Of a DNA stretch of 64,000 nucleotides, positions 1-15,100 are shown in pieces. Origin of the DNA: Phalacrocorax aristotelis (lineage: Eukaryota > Chordata > Aves > Suliformes > Phalacrocoracidae); assembly GCF_949628215.1 (NCBI RefSeq), contig NC_134283.1:22856975-22920974 (forward strand), written 5' to 3'. The notes under the pieces were generated by a model. It ran no database searches. It was not told the origin of the DNA and worked only from the letters and a program-made list of their open reading frames with translations. The translations under genes were made by a program, and so were the position numbers. The number at the start of each line of letters is the position of its first letter. Position 1 is the first letter of the stretch.

Positions 1-67
1 ACATAAAGGCCTACCTTGGAGAGTAGCACAGTGTGACTAATAGTGGAGCTTTTCCTTTTTCTCCTAG

Positions 68-190
68 GTCAGCAGTTGGATCGAGAATGTTGGCAGAAAA
101 CGGCTAAAAGAAACGATCAACCTGGATGATTCTTTGGAGATGCTGCTTCAAGCACAAAAGCGTTTCAGGGAGTTTGACCTTATTGCCAGT
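68..190 (+). CDS. PLEKHG4: PLEKHG4 exon, spectrin-like helix
   Basis: Acceptor ctcctag and donor AGT|gtaagt bound 41 codons in phase 0 (VSSWIENVGRKR...EFDLIAS). The amphipathic pattern suits a spectrin-type helix. Bases 1-67 are the end of the preceding intron. Confidence 0.85.
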
Positions 191-3100
191 GTAAGTGTTG
201 TCTGATGGGAAAAACATATTGTCCATAGTCTGAGCTGGCAGGATATCTCTTATACATGCTCAGCCAAACCCATGATGCTAAGATGGCATTGGTAGACGGT
301 TCATCACCAAGGTGTATGTCATTCCTTTTAACTACTTGGCTTCCCTGTTCTTCTCTTGTAGACAAAGCTACCACCTCATCCTCTCAGTACATGGTATTTG
401 CCAGTCTTGAGGAAAATAACTACTGCGATGGAAGATGGATTTTTTTTTTTTTTTTTTTTGTTAATCCCATGATGTGCTTGTAACACTGTCGTCTTTTTTA
501 TTCTAATTGACCTGTGGCCTTACTGTGTAGGCTCTACAAGTTGCTGTGTGGCTCATATAAATCACAACAGAGGTCAAGACTCTCTAGAATTCTGCTGTAA
601 ACAAGTATACCCCTGGTCATGTGATTTGAACCTTAAAAACCAGTCTAATCAGTCCTAATGACCTTGAAGACTATGTACTGTCCATGTCAGGTCTCTATCC
701 TCATTTGCATTGCATTTTACTTTCAGGAATATTGCAGAAGGGGACAGGAAGCACTAAAGAAGATGGATCGATGGGAAGACTTTTCCTCTGTGGATGTACG
801 TTCTTACAGGGTAAAGCTACAGACCTACAAAGATCAACTGGAAGAGTTCTGCGCTCAACTGGATGAAAACAGGCATCGAATCTGTGAGACAGTCAGGCTA
901 TATGAATTCTTTGACAAGGTAAGACAAGGCATCTGCTGCATGGAGGAGGGTGTAAAAAGCCTGCTCAGGCTCAGTCCAGAGCTTGGTTGTTTATGAAAGA
1001 TGTGAAATGTAGTGCGTGCACACCAACAAGGAACTGGATCTGTGATCTGCAAAAGCCCCTTCATGCTCATGTATCTGCAGCAATTATTTTCAAGTCAGTA
1101 TGTGGAAGAAGGGGTGGGTGTGTATTCAAGAAAATGGCCACATCTGTTAAGAATAGAGGTCTTCTGCTGTCTGAGGTGTAGCTTGTAGGCCACTCTCATG
1201 GCCACAGTGGACAAGAAGAATCATGGCAGTGCTGGCATGGATGCTAAGGGCCAAAAGATTGTCTGCTTGTGTCCAGTCTTGTCCAGCAGGCCAGGGTAGG
1301 CTGCCTGCGTTTTGTTCATTCAGCCTGTTGACACATCAGAAGTAGCGCTCTGCTATGTAGTACTAAACATAGCCCAGTCCCTCTCTTATCCAGGCTTGTG
1401 TGAGGAGAGGGAGCACCAGAACGGGGTGCTGGGCAGTGTGGCTGAGGGACCCAAGGGGACTGGGTTGGCCCAGGCATCTGGGAAGCAGGAGGAGAGGATG
1501 CATGTGGTGATGGTGCTGAGCGCCTGCCCTCTTCACCTGTTTGGTTTAATGCAGATGCACCTGTTCAGCAGACCTGCAGTTGGATTTGGTGTCCTTTAAT
1601 TTCTAAAGTTGCAGATGAATAAACAGTAGGGTTTTCTAAGTGCATTTTAAAATACAGCTTTGGCAAACACCGAAGGCCAGGGAGCTTGTGCTTGATTTAT
1701 TCCACGCTTGTACAAACATTGGGTATTGAAAATTCTCAAATTCCAGAAAAGAGTAGACACTGGAAGTTAAGCTGTACCAGATGTAGGTGCCACTTAGTTA
1801 CTGTCTCTGAGCTGCTTTGGCAGCCAGAATTGCTCAAGGAGAGGGGAGGAAATTTAGCTAAACATGAAAACATCAAGAAGTATTCTGTGCAAGGCAGGAA
1901 AGTGGAGAAGGCAGCCCAGAACACTGCTGTTGGGACACGTGAGGACTGAGTGAGTTTGGTGATGATCTGCAGGTCTGCTCTAGCTCATCTATGCAGTTTG
2001 GTGTGCAGGTGGAGGACTTTCTTGCTGTGGGAATGTGTAATATTTTGTGCCCCCCTCCTGCCCTCCCCAGGAAGAGAAAAGTTCCTTCTGTGCCATAGGA
2101 GAATGGCAAGAACCTGTGCTCTCCTTGGTCACTGAGCACACACGTTCAGGGGCTGCTCTGGTCACTGAACACCTGTTGCCATCATGGCAAGTATGATTGT
2201 TATCATATTTCTTCTGATAAACGAAGGTGCCAGGTCTTGCCTGGCATCTTGGCAAGCCTGCGGCCAAGCCAAATGTCGGTCGTATATGAACCTACCCAGC
2301 CAAAGTTGGAGACCTCTGGAGCGCAGATGTGGAGTGTGGCACATGATGGCTCCTCCATTCTTTGTTCGGGCATGGAGCTATATAGGGATAGTAGCTCTTG
2401 GGCTGCTAGGGTAGTCAGACATGACTCAACAGCAATGGGTGTTCTTCCACAGCTTCAAAACCTTTCAAAGCCTGGGCCATTCCCAGGGGCACAAATGTTA
2501 CACAGACCTCAAAGATGGGCCATTTCTTTTCTTATGGCTTCATAGCACTGGTCATACAGCTTCTTGTTGGTAGGTGACAACCAGGGCATGCAGCCCTTGG
2601 TGACAGCAGCAGCATCCCTCTCAGTTGTGCCTTTCATGCTGCACAGCCCCAGTGAAAACTGAATGATAGGGGTACAGCGTGTTTGCGCACTGCTTTGGTG
2701 TGAAGGAGAGGTGTCTTGCTTAATGAGGGAGGAGGATTTTGATCCCTCTGGTTTCAGTAGAACTATAAACAATGCTGCTGGTGTAAATACAACACGTGTG
2801 TATTGTGAACTGGTGGCCAACTGAAACCAGGCATGTGGAGGGGATACATCCTGCAGCTGTAGGATAAGTGCAGAAATTGCTGCACATCATGAAAGTTCTT
2901 TCAGTGCCGGTTATTTTGATCTTGATCTCCGGAATGCTTTCTGCCTTCCCAAAGCAGTCAGTGGTGTGGTCTAGGAGGTGGGGGGAAAGCAGATTTTTAT
3001 CAAAACTGATTTCACTCTCTTCTGATACTGAGCTGCTTTGACCTTACTGCAGTGATCTTGTCATTGCCTGCCTAATGCCCTTCTCTCTTCCCTAATATCT

Positions 3101-6100
3101 GAGGGATATCAACAGCAGGAGTCTAAACTAAGCAATGTCCTTGGTTTTTTTCCTTCTTGTAAAAAGCCTGCAGCATGCCAGACCCCAGGATTTGAGGAAA
3201 GGAGCCTGAGGGATGCATAAGTAATGTACGCTATGGTAATAAGCTGGCAAGTTCATATCTCCAAACATCTCGGCATGTGTCAAGGGAGTGGAGCACCTGC
3301 CACAGGGATCATGGTATTCATCCCTCACGTACCTCGCTGCCTACTAGGAATGGGTGGCTCCATTCTCCTGGCCCTTCCTCTGCATGTGGTGGACAAGTGT
3401 TTTGTAGGGCACTGGCTGTGGCTGCTGGACAGGCCATTGGACAGGACAGCATGACCCCATATGGTCCATCAAGATGCCGTACTGTGTTTTTCATTGCTTG
3501 GCAGTTCCTGATGGTCTGTCAGAGCTCCCTGTGATGAGGCAGGCTGAGCTGGGCCAGACCACATGGAGCTTGCACATTGGCTGGCAGGGTTCCCTCCCCA
3601 AAGCCATGACTGGTGCCAAGCTGGATGTTTCCATTTGTCCCAGTTTCCTTTGTGGCAGGAGCTCCCTGTGCCTGACAAGGGCTGGGTGATATCTGGGCTG
3701 GGGCAGGAGAAGCGAAGGAAGCTGCCTTCTCCGTCTCTGACTGCAGGTGGAGGACTGATTTTCAGTACCACAGACTCAGTGCTGGCATGCTCAGGGACCT
3801 GCCATCTTCCTGTGGCTTTAAGCCTGGTTTGGCCGCTCTCTCTTGTTTACTCAGTTCCAAGACTGTGTTGGGAACTGGCACTACAGAGTGCTTTGGAGGA
3901 AAACTGGGAAGCTGAGCAAGCAAAGGTGTGCACGTTGTACCAAAAGCACTGATGTCTGCTTTGTTCTGGGGTGCCTGCAAGGGTGGTCCCCAGTAACCTT
4001 CACTCACTGCCTATCCTGGCTTCACAGTAACACTGCCATAGGCACATGACCAGGAGGAGCTAAAGCAAGTCTCCTTCTCCTTGCTTACCTTTTTAGCCTT
4101 CACATTTTTATCTTTCTCAAGCTTTCTTTGGATGAAATTATTTCCCAGGCCACTCTTGTATTCCCAGGTGCTCTTGACTTCATCATGAGCAAAGTGCCCA
4201 GCTGCCTGTGCCCACAGGCCTGAAATAGCCTATGTGAGAGCTGCATGCCCTGTCAGGACCACAGCTGCCTAACCCTCAGTGACACGGCTAATGAGCCAGA
4301 GCACACAGCGTGGTCTCTGCCAGCCCTGGATGACAACCAGTCCTGCAGAATGTCAGTAGCGAAGGCGCGTGATGCTTGCTGGCAAAAGTCACTGTGTTGG
4401 AAGAAAGCACTGACCCAGCTGGAAAGGGCAGAGTCCCATCATACCATCTCAGCACCTGCATACCCTGCAGCCATGTGGTGGTGTGGTGCCCAGAGCTTCA
4501 CAGCTGAACTGTCTGTATCATTACAGGAGGACCTGAGGCAGTCCCAGGGGCTCTTTCCTGCCAGGATGTCAGGATGATTGTGCAAGATGCTTGTGCTCAG
4601 CAAAAGTACGGGCGTTGCTCTGCCATGGCCTGGGAGCCTGTTGCAGCTTGGGCCTTTGCCTTGCATTTGCTTTCTTTGGGGAGGTGTTTGGAGGCCTGGT
4701 GCTCAGGATTGTTGGGCTGAGGATGGTTGAGAAATGGTAGCATTTCCATTGTTGGGAGTTCTGTGGGCTCTGTTCCATGAGCCATTCCTTCATTGGCATT
4801 CTCTGGCTGCCACCCTTGGATCCCTTCTCTCAAAGGACCCCTGGCTGTCAGTCTGTGCTGATTCTGGTTCCTCAGTAGTGATCTCCAGCCATCTCCAGCT
4901 TCTTTCTGCTGCGTGCAAGGAGCTGCTGCTTCAGAGCTCTGCTTGGGTGGGGAGAGTGTTTCCCAACCCCTTGCCATCTGTGTTGACATCTCTTGCAGAG
5001 TGATTACCTATATTCATGTGTGGATCTGCCCCCACAGTGGGTTCTCCTCTGCTTTCCTCCTCTCTGGCTCTCCTCCTCAGTCACATTGTTCTTTGTGGCT
5101 TAGAAAACAAAGCCTTTGGCAAGTGAAGGAGGTGCCTGTCCTTCCTGGGGGAGGGCCAGCTGGCCTGCATTTGATTATGGCAGCGCCTCCTCATGCTTCC
5201 CCATTGTCCGTGGTGCTGTAGGAATGCCAGCCTTTTTGCGCTCTGTCCCCTGAACAAGTGTTGCTGGCTCTGGGGCCCAAAGAGGGGCTGGGGCCCTTCT
5301 GCCCATCCATCCAGGCCCTGCTGGTAGGAGAGTCTCTCTGCACATCTCCATGCACCTTCCTTCCGAGTCAGATACACCCTGTCCTGACTCCAGCAGCAGA
5401 TAGGCACAGCAAACCCTCTTGTAAGTACCAAGTGTCCGGCACCCCAGCTGACGTGTGTGTTGTACTGAGATTGTTTGGAAACAATGCAGAGAAGGCTTTT
5501 CACTCGGTTGCTTGTGCGTGTCTGTATGCATCCAGCATGAATCAGTGTGCTTTGTGTGAGTCTTCTGTGCGCTCAGACAGAACCCTGTGGGCTGTGTGCA
5601 TCTTTGGTTCCTCCGAATCCCAGGGTTGCGCTGTCTGTAATGCAGCAGTACCTCTCCCTCTTTATTGGAGGTTGTTGCATGGTCATTTCAGTGGGCATAA
5701 TATAACTGCAGCTAGAAGTTGTCACTGGTATTATGTGCCTGCAGACTAGCTGGATGTATGTGCAGGGCAGCTGGTACCTTTTGATCTGCCTGGACTCTGT
5801 AAAGTTTGTGGACAGCTACTCTCCTAGATTGTTCCAAGGTTTGCCGGGCTCCTGTCCTGTGGGTGACTGAGACCTGCTGGCACAGTGCTCCCAGCTCTGA
5901 GAGATAGATCTGGTCTTAGATCTGACAGCAGAAATCTAGAAGATAATAAATTAGCTGACTTCCACAGATGTTGTTACCTCCCACTTCTTCCCAAAAGATT
6001 CAGAGCAGTGACCTGCTGATATCTTGCTTTCTGTGGTGTTTGGTTTCTGATGATGTACGAGATATAATGTCACAGACTATGGTTCTGAGGAAAAAAAATT

Positions 6101-9100
6101 CAACTTCCTTTCAGGCAATAAATTATTGATGTTTCTTTTTGCTTAGCCTTTGATGAGGAAAGAAGGGTTTGTGAATGCTGGTCTGTGGGAGGCTGGAAAG
6201 GATCCTGGTAGCTGGGACCTAAAAGTGTGATTTTTTTCTCTCTGGCTGTTTGGCCCAGGTTGAGAGTTAATTTTACTGAAAGGGCATTATGCTTCCCTGC
6301 TCTGGGAATGTGCTTGGGAGATTTGGAGAGCTGAACTTCGCACCAAAGTGGAAAAAGAAGCATTTGAGGTGTCCTTACTGTGATGTACCTATTATAAACA
6401 GAGGTGCAGGTTGCTGTGCCATGATGCTTGTCCCTTGCCAGCAGTCCCGTGCAGGTCAGAACATGGCTTTGCCCCCAGCATCTCTGAGCGAATGAGGTTT
6501 TTGCTGTGGCTTATAATGAAGTCCTGGGAGAGGCTCAACATGCACTGTTCTCTCTACCTCTGTGCAGAGATTGGCTTTGCTTTTCTGGGGATGGGCTGCA
6601 TGAAATTGCCAAATAACAGCTTTCATCTGGCCACTAGTGCAAGTACTGAAGATGAGGGAGGATCAGAGTATCACAACAGAAAAATGTAAACTCTACTTCC
6701 CTGATGCTGTGAAACTGTTTTAGGGGAAGCCACTTTTGTCTGGCTTCAGCATTGTCTGGCAGCAGCTGTCTCATCTCTCTCTCTCTTCTCTCCTTCCTCA
6801 GTTACACTTGTAAAGTCATGCCCCTAGACAGACATGTAGTCTGATTTGCTCTCCTGTTTCAGGGGTGTCCTTTTTCATGCGCAGCCTGAAGCAGTTGGGG
6901 GAATGAGCCTTGAGGTTAGAAAATCAATCCTCTGGCAGAGTTCATGCAAGGTTAATGAGTGAAATCTCTCCCTTCTCTTTCCCACCAGGTTTTTGCTGGA
7001 GAAGTTGTCTTGCTAGGTTAACAAGCCTCTAATGTTTACTTTCCCATCAAAAGATATTCATGTATCAGAAAGTTTCTGCTTTGCCTTGGAGTTTGAGATA
7101 GTCCTCTTGCACAAACAAGAAATCCTGATCATTTACATCTGATCTGCTGCAGTTTACAGCTCCCTGGTATTTTCCCGTATTGCAAAATCAGTGATTTGAA
7201 AACTGTTCTGTTTTATGAATTCTCCAGTAATTCACTGTGAGATCTACTGGTGCTCAGTCTATTTTCTCCTGTGTTTCATCAATGACTTTATTGCCAAATT
7301 GGCATCACAGCCCTGCCTCTAGCTCCCTCAAGCTCTGTGACAGTAGGTGTAGTAAATGGTAGTTAGCACCAGCACTCGCTGCTCCTTTCTGGTTGCACAA
7401 CATGGGTGTGAAACTGGTGCATACATTTTTTCCCTCAGTGTTAAAGGGCAGCAGTGAATTAATTAGGGTTTTTCATGTGCTAAATCCAAGCACAATTTGC
7501 TGTTGAAGGTGAGGTGTTCTTGGGTTGAGATGCTTTTGAGCACCTGTCCCAGCACCTCAGGCTCTGCTTTAGTGTGGGATGAGGTCCATGTGATATGTTT
7601 GTGGCATGCACAGGGGGGACAAAGCCTTGATCTGTCTGGGGTCCTTTTCCCTCCTACTGTGCTGGCCAAATCTTCCACCTTGCTGGAGGGCACAGGAGGA
7701 AGAAGAGGCTGGGGGAGCCAGCGCATGGTATCTTTTGGGATATAGGCTGCTTACCCCTCAAATGCCTTCCCTGATCCCAGGAGTGCCAACATGTTCTGCT
7801 GCTGTGTATGCAGGGGACAATGCCTGACCTGCTGCCTTCATCCTTGGTTGTCAAAACACCTCTGGGTAAATATTCCATCATGTCCTTGGCTGTTCATGAG
7901 CATAAACTGACAGTGGTCTAAAAGTTTGGGGCTCCCATCCTCTGCGTCAGGTGGAATCAGATCTCCTGCAGGATCATGACACTGGTAACCAGTCACTAAT
8001 GGCAGGGAAGCAGAATTTCCTCCTGGCAGGTTTGCTGCTCTTGTTGCAGCTGAGCTGCAAGGGGAGCACATTGCATCTGAGGTGAAAGACCTCTGCTAGT
8101 ATCAGATCTTACCTCAGCTGAGCCCAGCCTTGTGCATGTGTGCAACATGTTAGGTGTAGGTGGGTGTTTTTCACTCTGATCTTGGGATAGGAGCTGAGCA
8201 GGGTGACAGATTTTCTGAATGTTTGAGTGCTGGCATCCATCTGGATCCATGGATCCTTCTGGAAGCTGGAATTCCCTTTAGTCACGGGAGTTAAATAGAT
8301 CTGTTCAAGCAATCTGGACATGAAGCTCCTCTCAGTGTACAGATGGGGCTGAAGCTCACAATGGCTTCCATCTGCATATCAAAGCCTTGGACATATGGTC
8401 AGGGTTCTCCCAAGCACTCCCTGCCTCTGACCAGGCTCCTTTGGCTGCTCTGCGGGGGCTTGTATCCTCTGAGTACATCTTAGCATGCTCTTAAACCAGG
8501 GAGCTATTTCAAGCTTTGCCAGCTACCCTGAAGAAGGGAGGCCCAGCAGATGTGCTGGGTGCTGGGTTCAGTTTCAGCTCCACACCTCCCAAGGCACAAA
8601 TGCCCACAGTGCAGTGCAAAGAGATCTCAGCACATCATTGAGTAATGAAGCAGAGTTTTGCTCAGCTTGTCACAGGGGGAAAGATATGAATTGAAGAATA
8701 CAGAGAAGGCATCCACACTTCCCCATCCAAGCCCAAGGACATACTGGAAGTTTCCCAATCCCCAGCTGGGCACAGGGGACCTCATTAGAAGGGAGTCAGT
8801 GCGGAGCAGACAGGAGACACCTACCACAACCCAGTCTGTTGGCACTGGCCTGCAGTGTACTGTTACAGCAGGGTATTTGTACAGCATAACGATGTGGCTG
8901 TCAGGACAGATGTAAAAGCAAAGCATGTAAAAAAAAGAAAAAAAAAAAAAGAAAAAAAAGAAAAAAAACTCACCAACAAACACCAAACCTCTGGAGGTGT
9001 CATCAGCCTCTGAACAGAGTGATTTGTTGCTGTTGTGCAAGTTGCCAGCTCTGGTGATTCATACACCTTGCTGTGGCTTCGCCTTGAGTCTGGCTGGTAA

Positions 9101-12100
9101 CATGAGGCTCTTGGTGCCTTCTGAAGAAGGGAGTTTTCCCCTTCACTAGAAGAAGCTTGAAATCATGCTGCCCTTTTCCTCCTCCTCCTCTAGACAGTGG
9201 TCGTACATTCACAAACACACGCACTTGCTTCGTGCGTTCTGCTTTCCCAGTCATCAGTGAGTTACACTCAACATGTGTAACTTCTTTCAAGTCAATCTTG
9301 AGATGGTTTCATGACTCTGTAGTGACCGGTGCAGGCTGTAGCCAAATGAAGGACCAGCCACCAGATCCAGGTTGTTAGGGACAGCTGGAGAGGAGGACAG
9401 TGGCCAAAGCAGATTTCAGCATGCAGTTTGGGTTCGTAACTGATGAAGTTTCAGAAAGGAGGGAGGATAATATTCACCGAGGCAGGGAAACAGCATCTGC
9501 TTTTATTCTGGTAAGATGGGGTTGTGAGCAGAATTTCATTGACAAACAAAGCTTTGCTTGAGTGCGCAAAGCAGATGAAAAGATGGGCAGTGCCTCAAAC
9601 TTGAAAAGGCTGGTTTGCAGCAAAGGCAAACATTAAAGGTTCTGATTTTACTGGGAGGATACTTAGCCCCTGGTCCTCTGGACTCAGGAGCTTTTAGATG
9701 TTGGTAAAATCCCCTTGGCTGGACAGAAAAATAGGGGGAGAAAAATCAGTGCAGAATCTACCCAAGGATGCAAAGTCATGAGGTGCTGTGGAGCAAAAAG
9801 GAAAAACTGAGGGGAAATTGCACATCATTGGCTCTTGGCAGGTTTTCTTCAGCTGCAGAGCAGTGGAGGCTGTGGGGAGGGCAAATCTTAGACAATTGCT
9901 GCCCAGCTTCCTAGGCAGTCATTTTATACATACATATGCATATACATACATATGTGTGTTATATAAACATACGTGTGTGTCTGTATATAGACATACAGTG
10001 AAACTGGCACAGGCTGCTCTGTGGAGGCTCTGAATTGTACCGAAGCAGGGATTATTGTGGCTTGTTGTGATTCATCAGTGGAGTCAGCCTGTTCCTAATG
10101 GTGCTACCCTAGGTGTTGCTTGGCAGCTGCAGCAGTTAGCGAAAAGAAGGGAAAGCACGCGTCCTGCACGCCAGCTCCAGCACAACAAGCCACATTTGCC
10201 CTTTGGGTCCTCGTGCAGTCGTCAAGAGAGCAGAAATCATGTGCAATCCTATTTTTTCTAATTATATTCTCCTGTAATTAGGCTGTCCTGGACTTGTTAA
10301 GCCTGGCTGCCCAGAGGGGAAATTAAGGGATTTTTGAGCTCTCTTTGTGTTCACCCAGACTCTGCTGCAAAAGGATTTCCAAGTATGTTGCTCTAACGAG
10401 CACCCTTTAATGGTGCTTGGGCTTCGGCGTGCGCAGACCAACCGTGCCTGGTGTTGCTTCTCTGACCCCTTGTTTTTTCTTCCTGCCCAGCTGTGGGGAT
10501 CTACCTGTTTTTCTGTCTCATGCTTAAATCCAAGGAGTTTGTATGCACTCGTCCCTCATCCTTTGCCCTCCTGCAGTGTTTGTACAGCATTCTAGCACTT
10601 GGTAACAGGCACAAATGCAAATACAGGATTTAAAGTTTGTTTTCATTAGCAGCTAGTTTTAGGTGAACTGGTGATTTTAGTGGTCTGTCCTCCCTTGGAG
10701 GGAGGAGGAGAGGCACTGTGAGCTACAAAGCAACTCAGAAATGGTTTAGCTTTTTATTTCAAGAGGATGAGTCCTTGTTGTTTAAAGCTGAGCTTGTACC
10801 AGCTACATCCCATGTAGGACATGGTTTTGATTAGTTTGGTTTCTGCTGCTAATGAATCCCAGGCAGGGCTTCAAGTGCAGTTTGGAAAAGTCAAATGCTA
10901 CAGGGTAGGGAAGAGAGTCACAGCAAACCTCTGTGTAGAGGAGATTACATCCAACTTGGTGGCTTTGCTGAAATGCTTATGCTCTGAAATGACATTGTTA
11001 CTTGTATGTCCAAAGTGCAGCTGCCTGCTTATAGAGCGACAAATCTTGCTAGAAGTGAGCAGGGGCTTTGGCTTTTAGAGATGTGGAAAATGGATCGTGA
11101 TCTCTAGGAAGGATCGCTGTTTTCTCCCAAGCTCTTGTGTCATGGCTTGCATTGAATTTTGTTTCAATTTGGGATCAGTTGGGATGTTTTCTCTCCCTGT
11201 TTTTTTTTCCTGTGAAAGAAAGGGGATCTGGCCTGCACCCAGTCGGGGTGTTGTCTGCACACTTCAGTAGTTCTCGTGTGAAGCATGGCCCCTTTCCCCC
11301 TCTGCCTTGTCTCTGGTTACCAGGGCTCCTCAATCTGGTATTTAGGCTAGCAGCATTTGCTTGTGAATAGCCGGAGCTGAGATGATGCACTGAAGCAGTG
11401 GCCCTGTCTCAGTCCAGCCATAGGGGATGGTAATGTGCTGCCAGGGTATGGATCCCCTCTGAACAGATAAGAAGGTAGGATGAGCTCTATTTTTAACTGA
11501 TAAATCAAATTGCTGGGGGGGACATCTGCAGGTCCTGAAGTCTTGCTCTCCCCCTCCCCCTTCCTTCATGGGCACTGTTAGTATTGGTGGGTGGGAGCCT
11601 GAGGAAAGCCCAGAGCACATCCAAGCAAGGAGTGAGCTGACCACTTTCTGCTATAGCTCCTTGGTCTCTGAGTTACCAGAGAAACAGGCTTGTCACTGTT
11701 TGCCAGCTGACAGCTTTTGTGACAGTAAGGTTTTAGCCTGGATAATTTTGTTTTCAATATATTTCGATGTAAAATGGCTTTTTAATTGTGGTCCTTCTGA
11801 GCTGTTGGCATACAAGGCAGTCTCCAGCCACAGGAGCCTGCTAACAGTGTGTGTGCAGCAGCCTGTGACAAGGGACACATCGATGTGAGCAGGAGTCGGT
11901 TCCTGAAGCAGCCTAAACCCATGTTAGACTTTCGAGGGAATAAGCCCAAATGAGCATCAGTAATGAGAGGAGCACACCTGGGAGCAGGCATTTTTTTTTT
12001 TGTGCAAGAGAGCAGCATTCACTTTGGACTTGAGTTCTGGTAAGTGCCCTGTCACTCTTGCTGTGACCGGAGTCTCAGCCCTGCAGGGTTCAGTGCCAAG

Positions 12101-15100
12101 ACCTCGGGCTGCCGGCAGAGCAGGGCAGCTGCCAGGAGTCAGTGCCTACATGGCACCGTGTATAGCTCTTGGGAAGTGCTTGGTTCAGTTCACAACGGTA
12201 CCTATGATGCTTTGACCTTTTCTGGCTGTGCCAGTTCTGTCTCCTTTGCTGCAAGCCAACCTTATCTTGCTCTCCAAACTCACGGCTCAGGTTAAAGGCA
12301 CTTAGAATGAACATAGCGGTGGTGAGAGGAGGTCTTGTTAAATGGGGAGTTGTGCAGTTGTTTCTTGCCACAAAGACGTGTGATTAGTTGTGTCTCAATA
12401 ACAAACAGCAGAGTGGAGCACAGCCTGCGTACAGGAGCTGCATGCGTGCTGGATCAGGGCTTGTTTGATTATGTTGGTTTCTTTTTCACTGTCCTTGGCA
12501 ATGTTCCCAGCTGTTGTGCTGCTTTCCTCTCTCTGTGTTGTGGAAAGCAAGGGATCGGGGGCTTGCAGTCGTAGGACATCACCGCAGAAGGATGGGGGGC
12601 TTGGCCTGTGCTTCAGTCGTATTACCCACCGCTGTATTGTGTCCCTGCCTGTATTGTTGCTCCCATCAGGATCAATATCTTGGCTTTTCATCACGCCTAT
12701 CTCAGCTCCCCTGTGCAGTCACCTCAGATTCAAAAGGAAACCTTGTAGCAGCGGAGTTAGTCACCCACCTAGGTGCATTTTTCTTCTGCAGAAAGTTGGA
12801 GGGTTTGTGATCTGCCTACTCCATCTACCTCTGCCTATTCAGACACCCAGTTTTCTACGTGACAATTAAAATACAGTTATATCCATTGTCTCAGCACAGG
12901 AAGAAATGAAAGAGAAGGTTTGGACAAAGGCAGGCCCCCTTGAAATTGCTCCTTCTATTTTATGTCTGCAGATGCACAGTGTCTGTCTCCTGTCTTGGCT
13001 ACCCAGAAGAGGTGTCTTAGAGATCACTGGACCTTGAATATGAGAGGAATCTGGTGGGTTTGTGATAGGTTTGGGTTGGGGAGGTGTAATATCTGAGTGG
13101 TGGCTCAGGTGAGATTCTGGGACCCCTGGAAGGCTTTCTATGCAGTGCTAGCAATGTGCCCTGAGCCAGGGCCAAGCAGCTTCTCTTGGCCTGTATTTGC
13201 AGGTGGCACTTCAGAGGTGCCAAAGACAACGGCCTCCAGGTGTTTCTGTCGATGCATTACAAGCCTTGCCCATGGTGAGATGAGCAGGGACCAGCGCAGG
13301 GAGATGGGGTTGAGGGTTGCACCATGCTCTAGTGAAGTCCCTGGCTTTTCCTTACAGCATGGCAGGGCCCCAGAAGTCCCTGCCTCCCCCAAGGCAGCCT
13401 GGCAGGACCAACCTGTTGCTGACCGTGCACACAGCTGCTGGATAGGTCAGCCCAGTGTATGCAGGAAGCACATTTGTCTTTAATCCTGTAATTGAGAGTT
13501 TCAGTAACGACCTGGTCTGTAAAGATCAAAAGCTGAGGTACAGGCTCCTTCCTGCCTGGTTCCAGACACCGTTGGGAAGATTCAGCTCCCTGCACACAGA
13601 TGCCTCCTCTTATATATGAGCAGCTCTTGCAGCTTTGCAGAGAAGCGGTAGGGCTGCCTGCTCCCTACAAGCCCCACGGCTGGAGGGAAGTATCCTGGCT
13701 TGGCTGAGCATGGATTGTAACCTTACTGGACCTGCCTGCATGAGGCTGTTCACTCCTGGGTGCCAGGGCATGCTTAGCCCCTGGAGAGGGCTGCCATTTC
13801 ATGTGCTAAAAGGGGCAGTTGAACCGGATGATGTGATTGGAGAAAGCCTTGGTGGCCACTTAGTATGTTACCAAGCAAGTCACAGGGTGTGGAGGCCTGC
13901 TCCCATTGTGAACGGAACAAAGCTGAGCTATTCACTGGCCTGCAACAGGCACTGGGGATGGAAGAAACACCGTCGAGATTTAGAGTCATTTCTGTGCAGC
14001 CCTTGGAGTCCTCGCCAAGAACAGCCAGATACCGTATGAAGGTGAGAGGTGGCGGGGCCGCCTCCCTGTGTGGTTTGCAGCCCTGATTCCTCCTCACTGT
14101 GGCCCCATGCAGATCTGTGGAGTTTCCTAGAAATAAAAGAAGCCTCTCTTCTTTTTCTCTTTCTCCCCCCACCCCCTCATCTGTGCATGGAAGTGAGGTC
14201 CCTAGCCTCAGAGAAGGCCTTCACAGGGTGGCTGCCTTCCCAACTGGCTGCTGTAAAGGCCAGGCTAGCCTGCTGACTGTGCCTCTCCTGCATGCATTGC
14301 TTTCGGCACCCTCTTTCAGAGCCCCGTGTGCCTTTTGAGCTTAGCTTTTCCTAGCAGTGAGTGAAAGGGAGCCAGCAAGCAGCCTTCAGTCAGGATCACC
14401 CGCTGACCTCCGCAGCCGTTGCTCAGGGCAGAGCTGGAAGGGACTGGTGTTGGTCTGTGTACAGCTGGAGGGTGCAGCTCAAAGAAACAGCAAAATAGGC
14501 CATCTGTCACTGCCATGCGGATCTGTTGGGCTCTGCTGCACTCGGCCTTTCACCTCACCTTGATGTGCTTCTGCCTCCGGGGAATAAAAGATCGTCTGCA
14601 TCAAGGATTAAACGCAGATTCTTACCAGGGTCTGGCATGTCCTCTGCCTCTGCATGCTCTTCCTAGCCCCCAGCAGCAAGTCTAGAGCATAAAGCTTGGA
14701 TCAAGAGAGAGGCAGGTCAGGGGCTTGTTGCTGCGCTGTGCAGGGTGATGGAAGGAGAGGGGACTGCTGCTTTTTTGGTTGTCCTGTACTGCGGTTGCAT
14801 AATGCTGTTCAAGAAGCGTTTTCCCCAAGCAGCTGCTAGTGTTTCTGAAGCAGCTTCTTGCTCCGCATGAGTAATGGGGCTGCCTGCACGCAGGCTGTGC
14901 AGCTGCAGCTCAAAAGAGCAATGTGGATGGCTGTGGGAGTTCCTGTGGCAGCTGTCCCTGGAATGACTCTGCTCAGTCTGCAGGCTACCCTTCATGTGCT
15001 GGCATTCAGCTCGTACAAGCAGCAGTACTTGGCTCTTATCACTGTCCCCATCCAGGGGGTAGGCACCTGAATGAATCACCTCCTGCCCTATCTGCCTCTG

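Noticed and set aside
5258-5749. 163-codon frame in the large PLEKHG4 intron
   Set aside because: No family resemblance and no splice partner in phase. A direct join of the flanking exons already explains the gene.
9925-9996. Microsatellite as a regulatory array
   Set aside because: Ordinary degenerate TA/TG simple repeat with no sign of function.
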